Assembly: GCA_021234155.1 (NCBI GenBank) | Contig: JAJEKV010000571.1 | Location: 80,456-144,455 of the forward strand | Length of the DNA: 64,000 bases | DNA from: Isoetes taiwanensis | Taxonomy: Eukaryota; Streptophyta; Lycopodiopsida; Isoetales; Isoetaceae | Direction: 5' to 3' | Shown here: positions 52,144-62,330 of the stretch, one piece after another | Layout: each line of letters begins with the position of its first letter | Numbering within the stretch: the first letter of the stretch is position 1 | Program-made: the position numbers and the translations under genes | Notes under the pieces: model-generated | Database searches by the model: none | Told to the model about the DNA's origin: nothing | The model's input: the letters and a program-made list of their open reading frames with translations, nothing else

Positions 52144-53543
52144 TCATGCTCTTTCAATCCTTTGCCAAGACTGATCCAACAAGGCAATGACTTCCATGTT
52201 ATCGACCCCGGCTTCCAACCTTGGGTGAGTCAAGCTCAAGCAGCCTAAAAAATTTAACATATTGCTTCGCTCATGCAGACCGGCTTGGTCGTCAAAATAT
52301 TGTAACACAACATCCCACCGAATTGCTATCACCCTTTAGGTGTTTGATGCCAATTGGGAATGGTTCCTGAACATGCATAATGCACGGATATAATAGACAA
52401 ACTCGCGACCTTTTGGACTAAAAGTTCCTCATTGAAGACGATTATCTCCCCCATTAACGCAATCTTGAGATATCGAATAATGTAGAGTCCTTCAATCTTT
52501 CCCGGTCCCGTGCATGTCGGGCAAGAAAAATCATCTACTTCCTACAAATAAGAACCCTGCTTATCTTCTTCACATTTCTCCTCATCTATGAGGCTTATGT
52601 CTTTATGGATTGATCAAGGGCCGCTAAACCTGTAGATCCTGCTATGCTTTTGCACCCGAGACGCGGAATTCTTCTTCCATTGGTAGATTCGGCCTCCTCT
52701 TGAGCAAATCGAGACTCCAGCCTCTCATAGGTTTCTTTAAGCTTTATAGCATTGCCGTATAAGAAGACACTTCAAACATCTCTTTGTCCAAATCCTCTTC
52801 AAAATCTAGGCCTAGGGTTTACCCATTCTACCAAGGTATCGATAAGCTCGTCTTCCTAGCACACATTTCAGAATAAAGACGGGTTCCTCAAGATATCACT
52901 TAGCAATAGGTATTCTTTGCCTTCCACTAAAATTGGCGTTATGTCGACAACTTCTTTTTCATCCTCATCCTCATCCTCATCCTCATCACCTTTAATCATC
53001 TTCCTCCCTCCTGGTTCACCCAAGGCGCGGTCGGGCTAAAACTCCTACATTCTTGCTCTTCTTCTTGTAGATCTATCTCCATTTCTACGTCATAGTCAAC
53101 ATCATCACACATAACTGACCCCCTTGGCTTAAAGATTTCATTGTTTCCAGTGTATCTTCGGTTTGGCCGAGCAGAATGCAATAACTAGCAAATGCAAACG
53201 GCAAAGAGAAATAAGTTACCTTCTTAAGTACAAGGACGCAGCCAGGAGGAGCCCGTTGCGCAGCATTCTTGAAAAACATCTTCGCTGCTTGCAAATGGGA
53301 AGCCGCCTCCTCTAGAGCTGGTTTTGGAATCCACGAGCCAGGGACATCTGCAAAGGACGTGCGCTGAGACCAAGCGGTCCGGGTGAAAGCTAAAGCAACC
53401 TCGCGATAGCATCCAAGCTCGCTACTGTTTGCCATGATGTCCAACTCCTTGCAATAGAACGGATAAATCGCAGTCGGCGCAACTTCCTCGTTGTCATGTG
53501 GGGCAGATGCATACCATTCCAGGAACTTCACATAACAATCCAT
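52144..53543 (-). pseudogene. Unidentified gene, possibly spliced and broken
   Basis: ATG at 53543: MDCYVKFLEWYASAPHDNEE. The frame is open for about 108 codons to VLVLKK, followed by AAG/GTAACT, a good donor near 53216. Lower minus-strand stretches look coding: DEDEDEDEDEKEVVDITPIL, VEGKEYLLLSDILRNPSLF (52870-52980); EDELIDTLVEWVNPR (about 52830); LKETYERLESRFAQEEAEST (about 52700); and SNMLNFLGCLSLTHPRLEAG, VDNMEVIALLDQSWQRIE (52144-52260). Stops interrupt them. Whether this is one multi-exon gene or a pseudogene cannot be decided. No family recognised. Confidence 0.4.
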
Positions 53544-53670
53544 GGCGAAGCAGACGACCAAAAGCAAGAAGATGTTTATGAGCGGTAAGGCGCTGTCACT
53601 TCTGAACTCAAGTAGCCGTTGTCGATTATGAAAGGGGACACAGCCGTTGTGGGGAGATTTGTCCGTACAT

Positions 53671-53691
53671 TTTAGGGTTAGGGTTAGGGTT
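53671..53691 (+). promoter_or_regulatory. Telomere-like short repeat (telo-box context)
   Basis: TTTAGGG followed by two further TTAGGG units and TT. On the minus strand this is CCCTAA-rich and lies about 130 nt before the ATG at 53543. Telo-boxes (AAACCCTAA-type) are common in plant promoters; the run is too short to be a telomere relic of note. Confidence 0.45.
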
Positions 53692-53760
53692 GGATCACAC
53701 GACGCGAAAACTACTATGTGCAACAAAAAAGCACAATGCTTGCTGCGCGTCGTGTGATCC
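53692..53760. repeat. Perfect 15-bp inverted repeat
   Basis: GGATCACACGACGCG (53692-53706) and CGCGTCGTGTGATCC (53746-53760) are exact complements with a 39-nt loop. The arm contains TCACACGACGC, which also occurs upstream of cluster gene 3 (50937). Confidence 0.88.
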
Positions 53761-53984
53761 TCACGTATAACATTAAAAAAAAAAATACAAGGTGCGAACC
53801 TAGGCTTCTAAGAAAGAAATGGACTAAGAGATTAAGCTTATAAATGTGACGTTCCAAAGACAAAGATACGGTCCCGTGGACGTAATCTGTACTGCCACGC
53901 CGCACACACGCCACCCGACGAATGTAACGCCAATGTATAACCAGGCGGGTAGCCCCTATGGGGCAACTTGCAAGGAGTGTGCAA

Positions 53985-54150
53985 TTATTAATGTGCACAT
54001 CTAACCATGTGCACATTTATCTAGGTGCACATTTTTCCATGTGGACACCTTATGCCAAGTGGGCCACACCCAAGTGTGTAATTAATGTGCACATTTACCA
54101 ATATGCACATTAATGTGGGCACACCTTTCCATGTGGGCACATTTTGCCAC
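53985..54150. repeat. Short-period repeat of the GTGCACAT palindrome
   Basis: ATGTGCACAT or variants (GGTGCACATTT, ATGTGGACAC, ATATGCACAT, ATGTGGGCACA) recur about every 17-25 bp, at least eight times. The core TGTGCACA is self-complementary. Confidence 0.8.
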
Positions 54151-54242
54151 ATAGCCATTAAAGGCAAGTGGGCCCATTCCCAATTATCCCACATGCCTAA
54201 AGGGGATAATTGGAAACCCTAGCCAACTCCCTTGTCTATTTA

Positions 54243-54270
54243 GGAGGAAGGAAGGAAGGAAGGAAGGAAG
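54243..54270. repeat. GGAA microsatellite, probable tail of the LINE
   Basis: Six to seven GGAA units. On the minus strand it is a TTCC run about 340 nt after the stop of the LINE ORF. RTE-clade LINEs end in such simple repeats rather than in poly(A). Confidence 0.7.
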
Positions 54271-54605
54271 GTACTTTTATCGTCCACGGAGACCAATCGG
54301 TCTATGGGACCCAATACAAAAACGCAGCAAGCGGATTACTGCCCGGATTAAAAAACCCCCGCCCCGAAGGGTTTTCGAGGGAAAAACCGTGGCAGCAATC
54401 AGCCTGTTGACAAACTGTGCTAACATATACAATGCAGAAACACCCAAATATATACAGTCATGCACCGCACCCGTAGTGCCCAATCAACGAGCAGCCAGGC
54501 GGGGGCAAAGGTGACCTCGCAGGTCCAGCACCTCCTGAATGTACGACCCCAGGGCACGTACTGACGGTGTGTTCATCAGCAGATGTAAGGGCAAGTCCGG
54601 CCGTA

Positions 54606-55307
54606 CTAAGGGAGCCGTGACCGCTCCTGGATCTGACTGAACGCTGGGCAACTCTGGAAAGTGTGAGACTCATCCTCAATGGCACCCGTTTGACAGCACT
54701 GACAGAGCCTGTCCTGGCGGGGCTCCCCAATCCACCTGCCCGTCTCGATGCGAAGATGGTGGGCACCTGTGCGAATGGAGGCAATGAGTCTGCGCTTTTT
54801 CAGGGGCAGCTGGGAACGCAGGTAGAGCTGTGGGCCCCGGGCTAACACGGGGTTGATGTGCTCCTTGTAATGGGCCGTTTTGACCTGCTCTAGAGCGCCG
54901 GGGTCCCAGAGCTTGCCAAGGAAACAAGCGTCTAGGTACTCCCGCAGGCTGTCACGATCGGCCGCTGTGTCCACCTGCACGCATCTGTGCTCCTGCACGT
55001 TCCATCTGGCGAACCACTGATGTCTCTTACCCCTCCAACAGGCCCTAAGCCGCTGCGGACCCATTGCCACAGTGTAAGCCAGGTGCGGGAGCCGAGCATC
55101 ACCCATAGTAACCACTTTCTGAAAATAGACGATGTGTCTATCAAGGGCTGCCCGCTGAAGCGGCAAGAATCCAGTTTCCTGCAGCAGAATCTGATAGGGG
55201 ACTGAAGGTTTCACCCCAAGTGCCCGTGCCAAAAATGCCTTCTGCACCTGCTCCAAGTCATTCCAGGTCGCCATAGAGGCGGCCAGGGCCCCAAACTCAT
55301 CGACCAT
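54606..55307 (-). CDS. C-terminal part of LINE ORF2 with zinc-binding motif
   Basis: Open for 233 codons from an ATG at 55307 (MVDEFGALAASMATWNDLEQ), though the real protein would start further upstream. It contains VQKAFLARALGVKPSVPYQI, RRLIASIRTGAHHLRIETGR, and the end motif CQCCQTGAIEDESHTFQSC, i.e. C-X2-C-X9-H-X4-C, the RVT-associated zinc finger of non-LTR elements. This part is the least damaged of the element, while the upstream RT is frameshifted. Confidence 0.75.
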   Translation of the reverse strand: MVDEFGALAASMATWNDLEQVQKAFLARALGVKPSVPYQILLQETGFLPLQRAALDRHIVYFQKVVTMGDARLPHLAYTVAMGPQRLRACWRGKRHQWFARWNVQEHRCVQVDTAADRDSLREYLDACFLGKLWDPGALEQVKTAHYKEHINPVLARGPQLYLRSQLPLKKRRLIASIRTGAHHLRIETGRWIGEPRQDRLCQCCQTGAIEDESHTFQSCPAFSQIQERSRLP

Positions 55308-55344
55308 CTGAAGGGCCGGGCTCGACCCCGTCAGGAGCGGAGAT

Positions 55345-55840
55345 GACCGATGGCCCTAATCATAGAGCTATGCGGTGGATTGTTGTTCACAGATGGCATA
55401 AAGTGCTTTCGGCCTAGCTTTGTCACCATAGCGGATAGAGGCGCTCCCGCCAGGCGAGGGAGGGGAACTCCGACCCTAATGTACTTGTAGGTGGCGTGGC
55501 GTCCCGTGTACGCCCCGATATGTGAGTCACCGAAGGGAGGCATGGGGTGGCCGAAAGGATATGAGAACCATCCCGGTCTTGACGGCCGCTGGCTAAATGT
55601 GGACCGATGGCCCCAATCATAGAGCTCACCGGTGGCTGTTTTGTTACGCATGGCATAAAAGCGCTTTCCTTCTTTGTCACTGCTAGCAGGATCGACTCTC
55701 CTAACGGTAGGCCGAGGAGGGGAACTCCATCCCTAGGTACTTGTAGGTGGGGCGTGACCTCCACAGTACATCCCCGATATTGAGTGCGGGGCGTGGGGTG
55801 GCGTGAAGAGGATATGAGAACCACCCGGTCTTGGCTAGAT
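55345..55840. repeat. Diverged tandem duplication of about 250 bp inside the LINE
   Basis: Copy one (about 55345-55590) and copy two (about 55596-55840) share GACCGATGGCCC-AATCATAG, ATGGCATAAA-GCGCTTTC, GAGGGGAACTCC, ACTTGTAGGTGG and GGATATGAGAACCA-CCCGGT in the same order. On the minus strand both encode a YKYLGVEFP-SLAWRERL-like block of the thumb region. Confidence 0.85.
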
Positions 55841-56600
55841 TCACGCGTAATGATGTAGCTCCCGCGGAATGTGTCTAGGGCATCAAGTGGATCAGCCGGG
55901 GTGTGGGCCCGGCCAGGGCCAACATCGTCTGCGATAGATGGCTGGGGGATGACACAGTGCAAAGCAATACCATCCCCCATGCTCGATAAGCGGGCTCTAA
56001 CCGATCAATGTAGAGGCAAAAGTGTTGGCGAGAGGGGGGCAACCGGGACCTCGATACTACCGGTGAATGGCCCGCGTCCGGCCGCATCCCCTTAAAACAA
56101 CTCTCATACAACCTTGTATATGGCATTCTACGGTGGCAAGGAGCCCAGTTGGCCTTGTCCTAGCCCTACTTTTCGGGAACTCAGTAAAAAGCCCGAAAGT
56201 CCACAAAGCGTGATACAAGTTTCCGCCCGATGATTCGGTCTTCAATCGGTGCCCGCAGTGTAAAGATATGGTCAATCGTTGAGTGGCGGTCTAAAAGCTG
56301 CCTGTGTGTGAGGGCCCCGCATCTCGCGGCCTCTGCCCAGCGTGTCAACTGCCGCTCGAGATCTTGAACTTTGCTGCAAATACTGGACTGACCATGATCG
56401 TCCGGTAGTTGGCCGGACAGTGAATGGGTCGGGCCTTGTGAATGGGAAACAACCACGCTTGTGGTCCATTGCGAGGGAACCTTCGCAATGCTACGTTGAA
56501 TAGGGTAGTGAGGACCCGGCACAAGCGGTTTGCCTGCCCATTTGAGTAACTTCGGCACGCATACCATCGAGGGTCAACCGCCTTCCCATTAGCCCACCAA
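55841..56600 (-). pseudogene. LINE reverse transcriptase core, frameshifted
   Basis: 56181-56567 (minus) includes STIDHIFTLRAPIEDRIIGR and KLVSRFVDFRAF, i.e. the fingers block and motif A start. Preceding it is a SGQLPDDHGQSS frame-shifted NYR-I-S block. 55841-55980 contains DGIALHCVIPQPSIADDVGP, where the catalytic F/YADD box has become IADD. Several shifts. Confidence 0.7.
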
Positions 56601-57000
56601 GCGGGCCCTCCTCAACATCCTCCTCCACGAGAACCAATGGGGGCCATACGTGGGGGCGGGCGAGTATCGTCCACTGGCCGGGTCATAAATTTTGCTTTGC
56701 AAGTACCTCATTCCCCACCGCCGGTGTGATGTCCCCAGGGCGGGCTGGCCTTCAAGCATCTGCCCCAAAGGTTCGAGGATGAGTGTCCCAGCCTAACATC
56801 TCCCTCGATGTTCTGAAGATACCTGGCCTTTGTCTCCTTCCGGGATGGGAGCCATGCGCGGTGGTGGCCTGCAAAAGCGGGCACCTGGATCCGTACGTGA
56901 TGGAGCCGCCGCCAATGCTGGCGAGGGGAAAACCCTAACTTGCCCAATTTCGTTTCTAGGGTTTTAGAACTCGTTTTTGGCTGTCCCAAGAGCTAAAGCC

Positions 57001-57740
57001 TCCCGGACTTCAATGCGAGAGAATTGCACCATTAGTTTTCCTTGATTCGAGCATTTCCGTGGGAGGATGGTCGAACCAGTCAGGAGGAGCCACTCCGGGA
57101 TGGGGTATTTAGGCAATTTAATAGCTTAAACCATCTTCTAGTCATTGAATCAAGAGGGTTTAGCCTCTTTTAAATTGCCCATAGCAGCCCTCTAGATCTC
57201 TAGATATCGACTCTAACTAAAGAACCTAACTCTATGATATAGATTAGATCTAGTTCTTTAGTTCTTCCGTGATGTATATGGATGATGTATCTCTATGAAC
57301 TCCTTGTATTGGGAAGGGGGTAGAGACCCTAAAGCTTGGTAGTAGATGCTCCTAGATTAGCCTCTCTAGCACACTATAGATTCGGCCTATGCACAAGAAC
57401 CACACCAGTTTGGGTGAAGGGGCGACCGGCTAAGAAGAAGGTTAGGTGTCGACTCTTGAACGATCCCCTCGGTGTGTAGGCCCCACGGGGGGATCATTGT
57501 GACTAGGTCTAATGGCTTACCAATCGAGTGTGGGTAAGGCATGGGCTCAAGCCCACAGTGAAGTGGTGTACACTTTCCATTGGGTTCGGTCCGAATAAGG
57601 GCGCAAGGGCCCTCTAGTCACCTTGTCGGCATGTAGATCCTCGAGGGAGTGATCCCTACGCCCCCATCGGGACCTGGGGAGATGCAACCCGAGAATAGCC
57701 CCCCTGCTTGCATCCTATGCACGGCCTGATCTGATCGAGT
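57001..57740. other. Region before a putative LTR end, nothing coding
   Basis: Contains GATCTCTAGATATCGACT-like and TAGATCTAGTTCTTTAGTTC stretches with internal symmetry. No protein domain. It could be part of the LTR that ends at 58201. Confidence 0.35.
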
Positions 57741-58201
57741 CCCAACACTTTTCAACCTACCGCAAAGTGTGCGGGAGGGAGGGGCGGATGGAGTGGACAA
57801 CCCGATGCCATGTTCTTATACCCGGCCCAATCCATTGTCATGATTATGTCCGCAAGGAACTCACGGAGACCCAAGCCGTCCGATCGTCCTTTGAGTCACG
57901 AGCCTTGGGTAGGGATCCCCATATGCATTGTGCTAATCATTGTCTATCATGCAGATGTGATGTACCACCCTAGAGGTGGATATGTGATGCTTTGTATACC
58001 GACGTATGCGTTTACGCTTGCGAGCTAGGTAGGCCACGAGGGAGGCGGGGTAAAATGACCCCTTCACTCTTCCCACTTTGGAACCGTCCACGGTTAGAGT
58101 GTCATGTGGAAGGGAGGCCAGACGGCATGGAGCTGGTATGGGGGATGAACTCTGTTTGTATCACGGTGAGGGCAAGGTGATACCAGTAGGGGGCGTCCGC
58201 A
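57741..58201 (+). repeat. Putative LTR end (5' LTR of an unidentified element)
   Basis: Sequence ending GTCCGCA at 58201, followed by GG and a tRNA-Met primer-binding site. The start of the LTR cannot be fixed, because no second copy is in the window. Confidence 0.4.
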
Positions 58202-58203
58202 GG

Positions 58204-58215
58204 TGGTATCAGAGC
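58204..58215 (+). other. LTR-retrotransposon primer-binding site
   Basis: TGGTATCAGAGC, identical to the site at 8307. Preceded by CA plus two bases. No gag ATG or gag-like ORF follows, so the element is probably truncated or non-autonomous. Confidence 0.7.
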
Positions 58216-58408
58216 AATGTTCTTGGAGACCAAGAGCAAAGCAGCGGCCATGTTCCCGATAGTACTAACTTGATAGGATCCTTAAAACCGAAAAATGGGA
58301 AAAAAAATTTTTTTTTTTTTTTGTAGTTTATGCTAAGCTAGTAACGTTAAAATAAATGAAAACATAAAAAGACTAAAATTGGTGAGCCAACCTTAAAAGT
58401 AGGAATTG

Positions 58409-58684
58409 GTCTCACCACGTCATGCCAGACGGATAATGAGAATCTCATTTTGGCCTGGGCAGCGGTGAGACATTCGGCTGAAACATTAAAAAGTCATGAA
58501 TTACAGTAAAAAATAACGATTTGATAATTCTAATTTTGATTTAAGAATTAGTAGAACTAATATATCATATTCCCGTAAACATGCTTAGAAAGTATGAAAT
58601 TTAGCGGTGGGTCCCCACCATGTCTCACGTCGGCGCGCCAGACAGAAAATGAGCTTTTCATTATCGGGCTGGTAGCGGTGAGAC
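58409..58684 (+). promoter_or_regulatory. Hairpin pair of cassette 1
   Basis: Hairpin 1: GTCTCACC (58409-58416) pairs with GGTGAGAC (58464-58471), with inner arms AATGAG/CTCATT. Hairpin 2: GTCTCAC (58622-58628) pairs with GTGAGAC (58678-58684), with AATGA/TCATT inside. Both share CACGTC-GCGC-like and AGCGGTGAGAC edges. Confidence 0.8.
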
Positions 58685-58760
58685 CATCTTAGATTTAAGT
58701 GTTTTAGATGTTCTAGATGACCCAAAAAGGTAGTTTGAAGTTTGACCTAAAATCGACCCC

Positions 58761-58768
58761 TATAAATA
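58761..58768 (+). promoter_or_regulatory. TATA box of cassette 1
   Basis: CCCCTATAAATAGA, a consensus plant TATA box, 77 nt after hairpin 2. The first ATG downstream is at 58875 (114 nt). Confidence 0.6.
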
Positions 58769-58874
58769 GATCTAGAACCTCCCCATTTCGGCGTCCCTTC
58801 CTTAGAAAAATTGCTTCCCTTTTTGCCAATCGCGATCTTACGGCGCATAGCTTCAGATTGGCGAACCGTCGAAC

Positions 58875-60070
58875 ATGGTTCGGACCAAACAAACCCGCTA
58901 GGAAGCCCGGGCCAGGCGAATCTTCCGGCGCCGGCCGAACGCCCTCATTGAGAAGATACTGAGAACGCCTTTTCCGGCAAGGCAAATCTTCATCGGTGAG
59001 GAGGCGGACGGACGGACGCCACCGACGAGGCGGAGGTCATAGGCGAGCGCCCGGACATTATCGCCAGCGGATCCTCAAGAAATGCGCCGAGGAAGAAAGG
59101 AGGGAGCAGGAGGAACGAGCGGAAGGGCAATAAACAATCGAAAACTAACCTCAAAAGCAAACCCGTCGCAGGGAAGAGTGAAGAGAGAGGGAGGCTTGAC
59201 AGCGATAACCGCCAGCGAAGAAAGACCATGGCGGATTCATCGGCAAAGTATATATAAAATAAAGCGCCAGCAAGAGAGGGAGGACGAAAAACTCCGGAGG
59301 ACGAGCCAGCAATGGAGCCGAAGAAGAGGAAGGCCAAAGGCATTGGCAAATGTAAGAGTTGTGAAGGGAAGGTTTTATGGGTCCCTATCACGAGCCATCA
59401 GCGAAGCGTGCACTCGCCGACCCATCTAATTCTGACGAGGGATACGCCCCCAACAATGTAAGCGGGCAAGTTTTCAAACCCCTGGCCAGTGTAAGGAAGT
59501 ACCGGTGCTGTGTGTGCACCCGAGGAAGAACAAAAAGCGCTAAAGCCCCCCACCTTCTCCGACGTGGGGACAGGGACAAAGAAGCTAAAGCCCCACAACC
59601 GAGGGCGCATGACGGATGGACCTGGCCAAGGTCTATCAAGAAGATCGGGAGCACAACGCCTACATGGAGAAGTGGGAGGCATACAACGCCATTACCAGGA
59701 GCAATGTGGGTGACAACCATCGGTTAAGCGACACCCAACAAAGAGCCGACCCCCGGGCGCCACCACCGGCCTAAGCCCCCGAAGCCGTGAAAGAAGCGAC
59801 CAAAGCAAAGCGTAAGGAGCAGAGCCTCAAAAGAAATCCGGCACTTCCGGTACCGGTTACGGACTCTTGATCCGGCGCCGTTTCAACGCTTGGTCCGAGA
59901 AGTCATGTAGGAATACAACACGGACACGCGGGTGACCCGATGAAATGTTGTTGTGCCTACTGAGGAGGCAGAGGCAAAAATAATCAAAGCATTTTGAGGA
60001 TTCGGCCACCGCACAGTTCACGCCGAAGAGGGTCACGCTCATGAGGCGGGGATATGCACTTAGCTAGACA
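58875..60070 (+). pseudogene. Cassette 1 coding region, H3-tail-like start, frameshifted
   Basis: The first ATG after the TATA box gives MVRTKQTR then a stop; a one-base shift continues ARKPGPGESSGAGRTP. Positions 2-7 match the histone H3 tail (ARTKQTARK) but the globular histone fold does not follow. Later open stretches in changing frames are basic and charged: IIASGSSRNAPRKKGGSRRN (about 59060); MEPKKRKAKGIGKCKSC (about 59311); KVYQEDREHNAYMEKWEAYN (about 59620); EEAEAKIIKAF (about 59970). An AT-rich 3' part follows at 60090-60170. No known family. It may be a transposon ORF or a host pseudogene. Confidence 0.35.
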
Positions 60071-60235
60071 CATCAAGGGAGAACGCCCTTGAACTTTTTG
60101 TAAATAATGAAAATTTTGTTAATATAAAGAATTTTTGTGTAAATAAGGTGTCCAATCTTGCTTAATCAGGTTAAGATATTGAATTCTAGCTTTTGTTTTG
60201 GTCAAATTGGAGTTTTTGAGCAAAATTGAGACGAT

Positions 60236-60493
60236 GTCTCACACGCCGAGGCCCGGGTAAAATGAGAATCTCATTTTCGAGTCGGGCAACGCGGTGAACC
60301 ATACTAAAAAATGCCCAAAACTGCTCTAAATCGACCAAATAAGGGGTCAATTTTGCCTAACTCGACGAGTTCAGTAGAATTACAGCCTTAGGTTACTCAA
60401 ATTGATCAAGTTTAGCCCATTTAGAGCCCATGTCTCACGTCGGCGCCCGAGTGAGAAAATGAACTTTTCATTATTGCAGCGCAGCGGTGAGAC
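60236..60493 (+). promoter_or_regulatory. Hairpin pair of cassette 2
   Basis: Hairpin 3: GTCTCAC (60236-60242), inner palindromic AAAATGAGAATCTCATTTT (60259-60277), right arm decayed to GGTGAACC (60293-60300). Hairpin 4: GTCTCAC (60432-60438) pairs with GTGAGAC (60487-60493), with AAAATGAACTTTTCATT inside. Same arrangement as cassette 1. Confidence 0.8.
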
Positions 60494-60681
60494 CTTCAAA
60501 GATTTTCTTCACCACGCCATACCTAGATGATCTCCAGTCATTGCAATAGGTCATTTAGTTGTTCTTAGCATGGCAAAACCCTAAAAGTAGCCTTCAAACT
60601 CGCAATTGCACCTCCTAATAGATCGAATCGCCCAACACCCCAGAAATTCTAGGTCATCCAAAATTAGGGTTTCCCCTTTTC

Positions 60682-60689
60682 TATAAATA
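60682..60689 (+). promoter_or_regulatory. TATA box of cassette 2
   Basis: TTCTATAAATAGG followed by CCCCATTTC, as in cassette 1 (CTATAAATAG...CCCCATTTC). First ATG downstream at 60803 (121 nt). Confidence 0.6.
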
Positions 60690-60802
60690 GGTCCCCATTT
60701 CTCATTTAGCACCACACCAAGTTTGCTCTAATCGCTAGGCGATCTTCCGGCTCCCGAGGCGGTTCTCGCATCCGTTTGATACTCTCTTCTTTCGCTAGAT
60801 CA

Positions 60803-62330
60803 ATGGCCACCGCCGACTTCTCGGCGATGGTGCGGCGCCCGATGCCCCCATCTTCTTGAGGCGGATGTCAATGACATCTTCGAGTCTTGGGAAAGAAATA
60901 GATGAAAAGCCACTCAATGATACAACCCAAACATATAGACAAGTCTTAGCGAAGTTCAAAGCTAGAGGGTAGGACCCTCCCGGCCGTCAGTCCCCCTTGC
61001 ATAGGATATTTTTGTTCCCCGCCCCATCCCTTCAAGCTTGACCTTGGGTGGCGCGTCGAACATGCCAAAATTACTTAACTAACAAAGCGAGGTCGACTAC
61101 ATGGTCAATTCGCTACAAGTTTTTCTCCCTACTGCTTTCAGCTATTTTCTATCCCACCGTTTTGAAAACCCAATGGGGCAACATCTATCCCCTCAGATGG
61201 AGGTGGACCCCTCTCGATCCGGTCAAAAAAGAGCAAATGCTTTTGGCGGTACCGGCAAAACAAGCAAGAAGGAAGGGAGGAAGAAGAGAGTAGGACGGCG
61301 AGGAGTACACCGAACTAGACCAAGAGGAGGAACAAGCGACAGCGTAATATAGGCGGTCAACTTCCGGCAGCCGTGCAACATCGGGGTTGCTCCCCACTTG
61401 GGCTGAGCATCCTGAGCCCTCATCATTCATCATCGTGAGGAGTATCTACTCCTCACCGACATCGAGAACCTCCCCAAATGCGGGGAGAGGGAGCTCAGTG
61501 GATGAATTGCTCCACCAATCTACGGCATACCGGCTTGGGCGACTTCATGCGTCAGGAGCCGCCCTTGACCACTTCAAGTGAGGGTGGAGCACACCTACGG
61601 GGTCGACTTCGACATCCGTGCCTACAAAGAACGTCGGGCAGAGCAATGATGGAAGCGCCAGGAACCAACGGAGGAGGAGTTCCTGCGCCCTCCGTGAACG
61701 ATGGGGGATCCGGCCCGGGAAGACCACGCAGCATCTTAATGCCGGGCCTTCCGACACCACCCCAACAAGAGGCGGGAATCGACCTGAAAGAAATCGACTC
61801 TTACAATTGAAGACTCTTGGGACCTCGGGATAGAGGTCGGAGTCTTTAATACCGCGATAGAGCTGGAGGCCAAACAAGTGGAGAATCATCGCTGACGACT
61901 GTGACAGTCCCGAGGTACTACACGCTGGCGCTAGGCGGAGAATAGCGGTGATACCGCATAAATTCAGCCCGGGGTGAAGAAGAGTGTTCATCGCCGATTG
62001 CACTCTCGGGCAGTGGCGGTATGCCGAATAGCGGCAAATGGAACTATGCTGCCCCAAAGAGAGCAATGGCACTTTGACCTCTTTCACGACCGCCATACCC
62101 ATCGGCGGCGCAAGATTGGCGGTGGCCAGCTGCCCATCCGATCCAGCGAGGGGTGGAAGAGTTGGCGGAAACCAGCAGGCTTCGTCGACAAAATCCTCGA
62201 GGAACTGGGTCATTCGTTAGAACGGCCCAAGTTAAGAAGTTCCATGAGGACAACCCGATCTTATCGGCGATTTCAAGACTAGTTAGACTCTTGATCGAGG
62301 AGACTTTTGTACTAAAATATTATATAATAT
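60803..62330 (+). pseudogene. Cassette 2 coding region, frameshifted, unknown family
   Basis: First ATG: MATADFSAMVRRPMPPSS, then a stop. Coding-like pieces follow in changing frames. At 61101-61352 are VNSLQVFLPTAFSYFLSHRF and a basic stretch GKTSKKEGRKKRVGRRG. At 61974-62282 are QWHFDLFHDRHTHRRRKIGG, SSEGWKSWRKPAGFVDKILE, ELGHSLERPKL. Near 62240-62320 is FHEDNPILSAISRLVRLLIE, then an AT-rich end. It parallels cassette 1 in size and layout, but I see no clear protein similarity between them. Confidence 0.35.

Larger units (their letters stand above)
54243..57000 (-). mobile_element. LINE retrotransposon, 5' truncated and internally duplicated
   Basis: On the minus strand: a region with unclear content (56708-56989), reverse transcriptase fingers/palm (about 55830-56600), an internal tandem duplication (55345-55840), and the open 3' third of the ORF (54606-55307) with a C-terminal zinc motif. 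A 3' tail ending in a TTCC microsatellite follows. No endonuclease domain is recognised upstream. Clearly related to the fragment at 4150-4740. Confidence 0.75.

Noticed and set aside
53671-53691. Interstitial telomere
   Set aside because: Only three units; better seen as a telo-box-like promoter motif.
55423-55980. Independent 185-codon gene
   Set aside because: It is frame-shifted LINE reverse transcriptase sequence running across the internal duplication.
58875-58960. A histone H3 gene
   Set aside because: Only the first few tail residues match; the globular domain is absent.
61545-62213. 222-codon minus-strand ORF
   Set aside because: The plus strand of this region shows the more coherent charged, coding-like pieces; the minus frame has no recognisable motif, and GC-rich DNA yields long chance ORFs.
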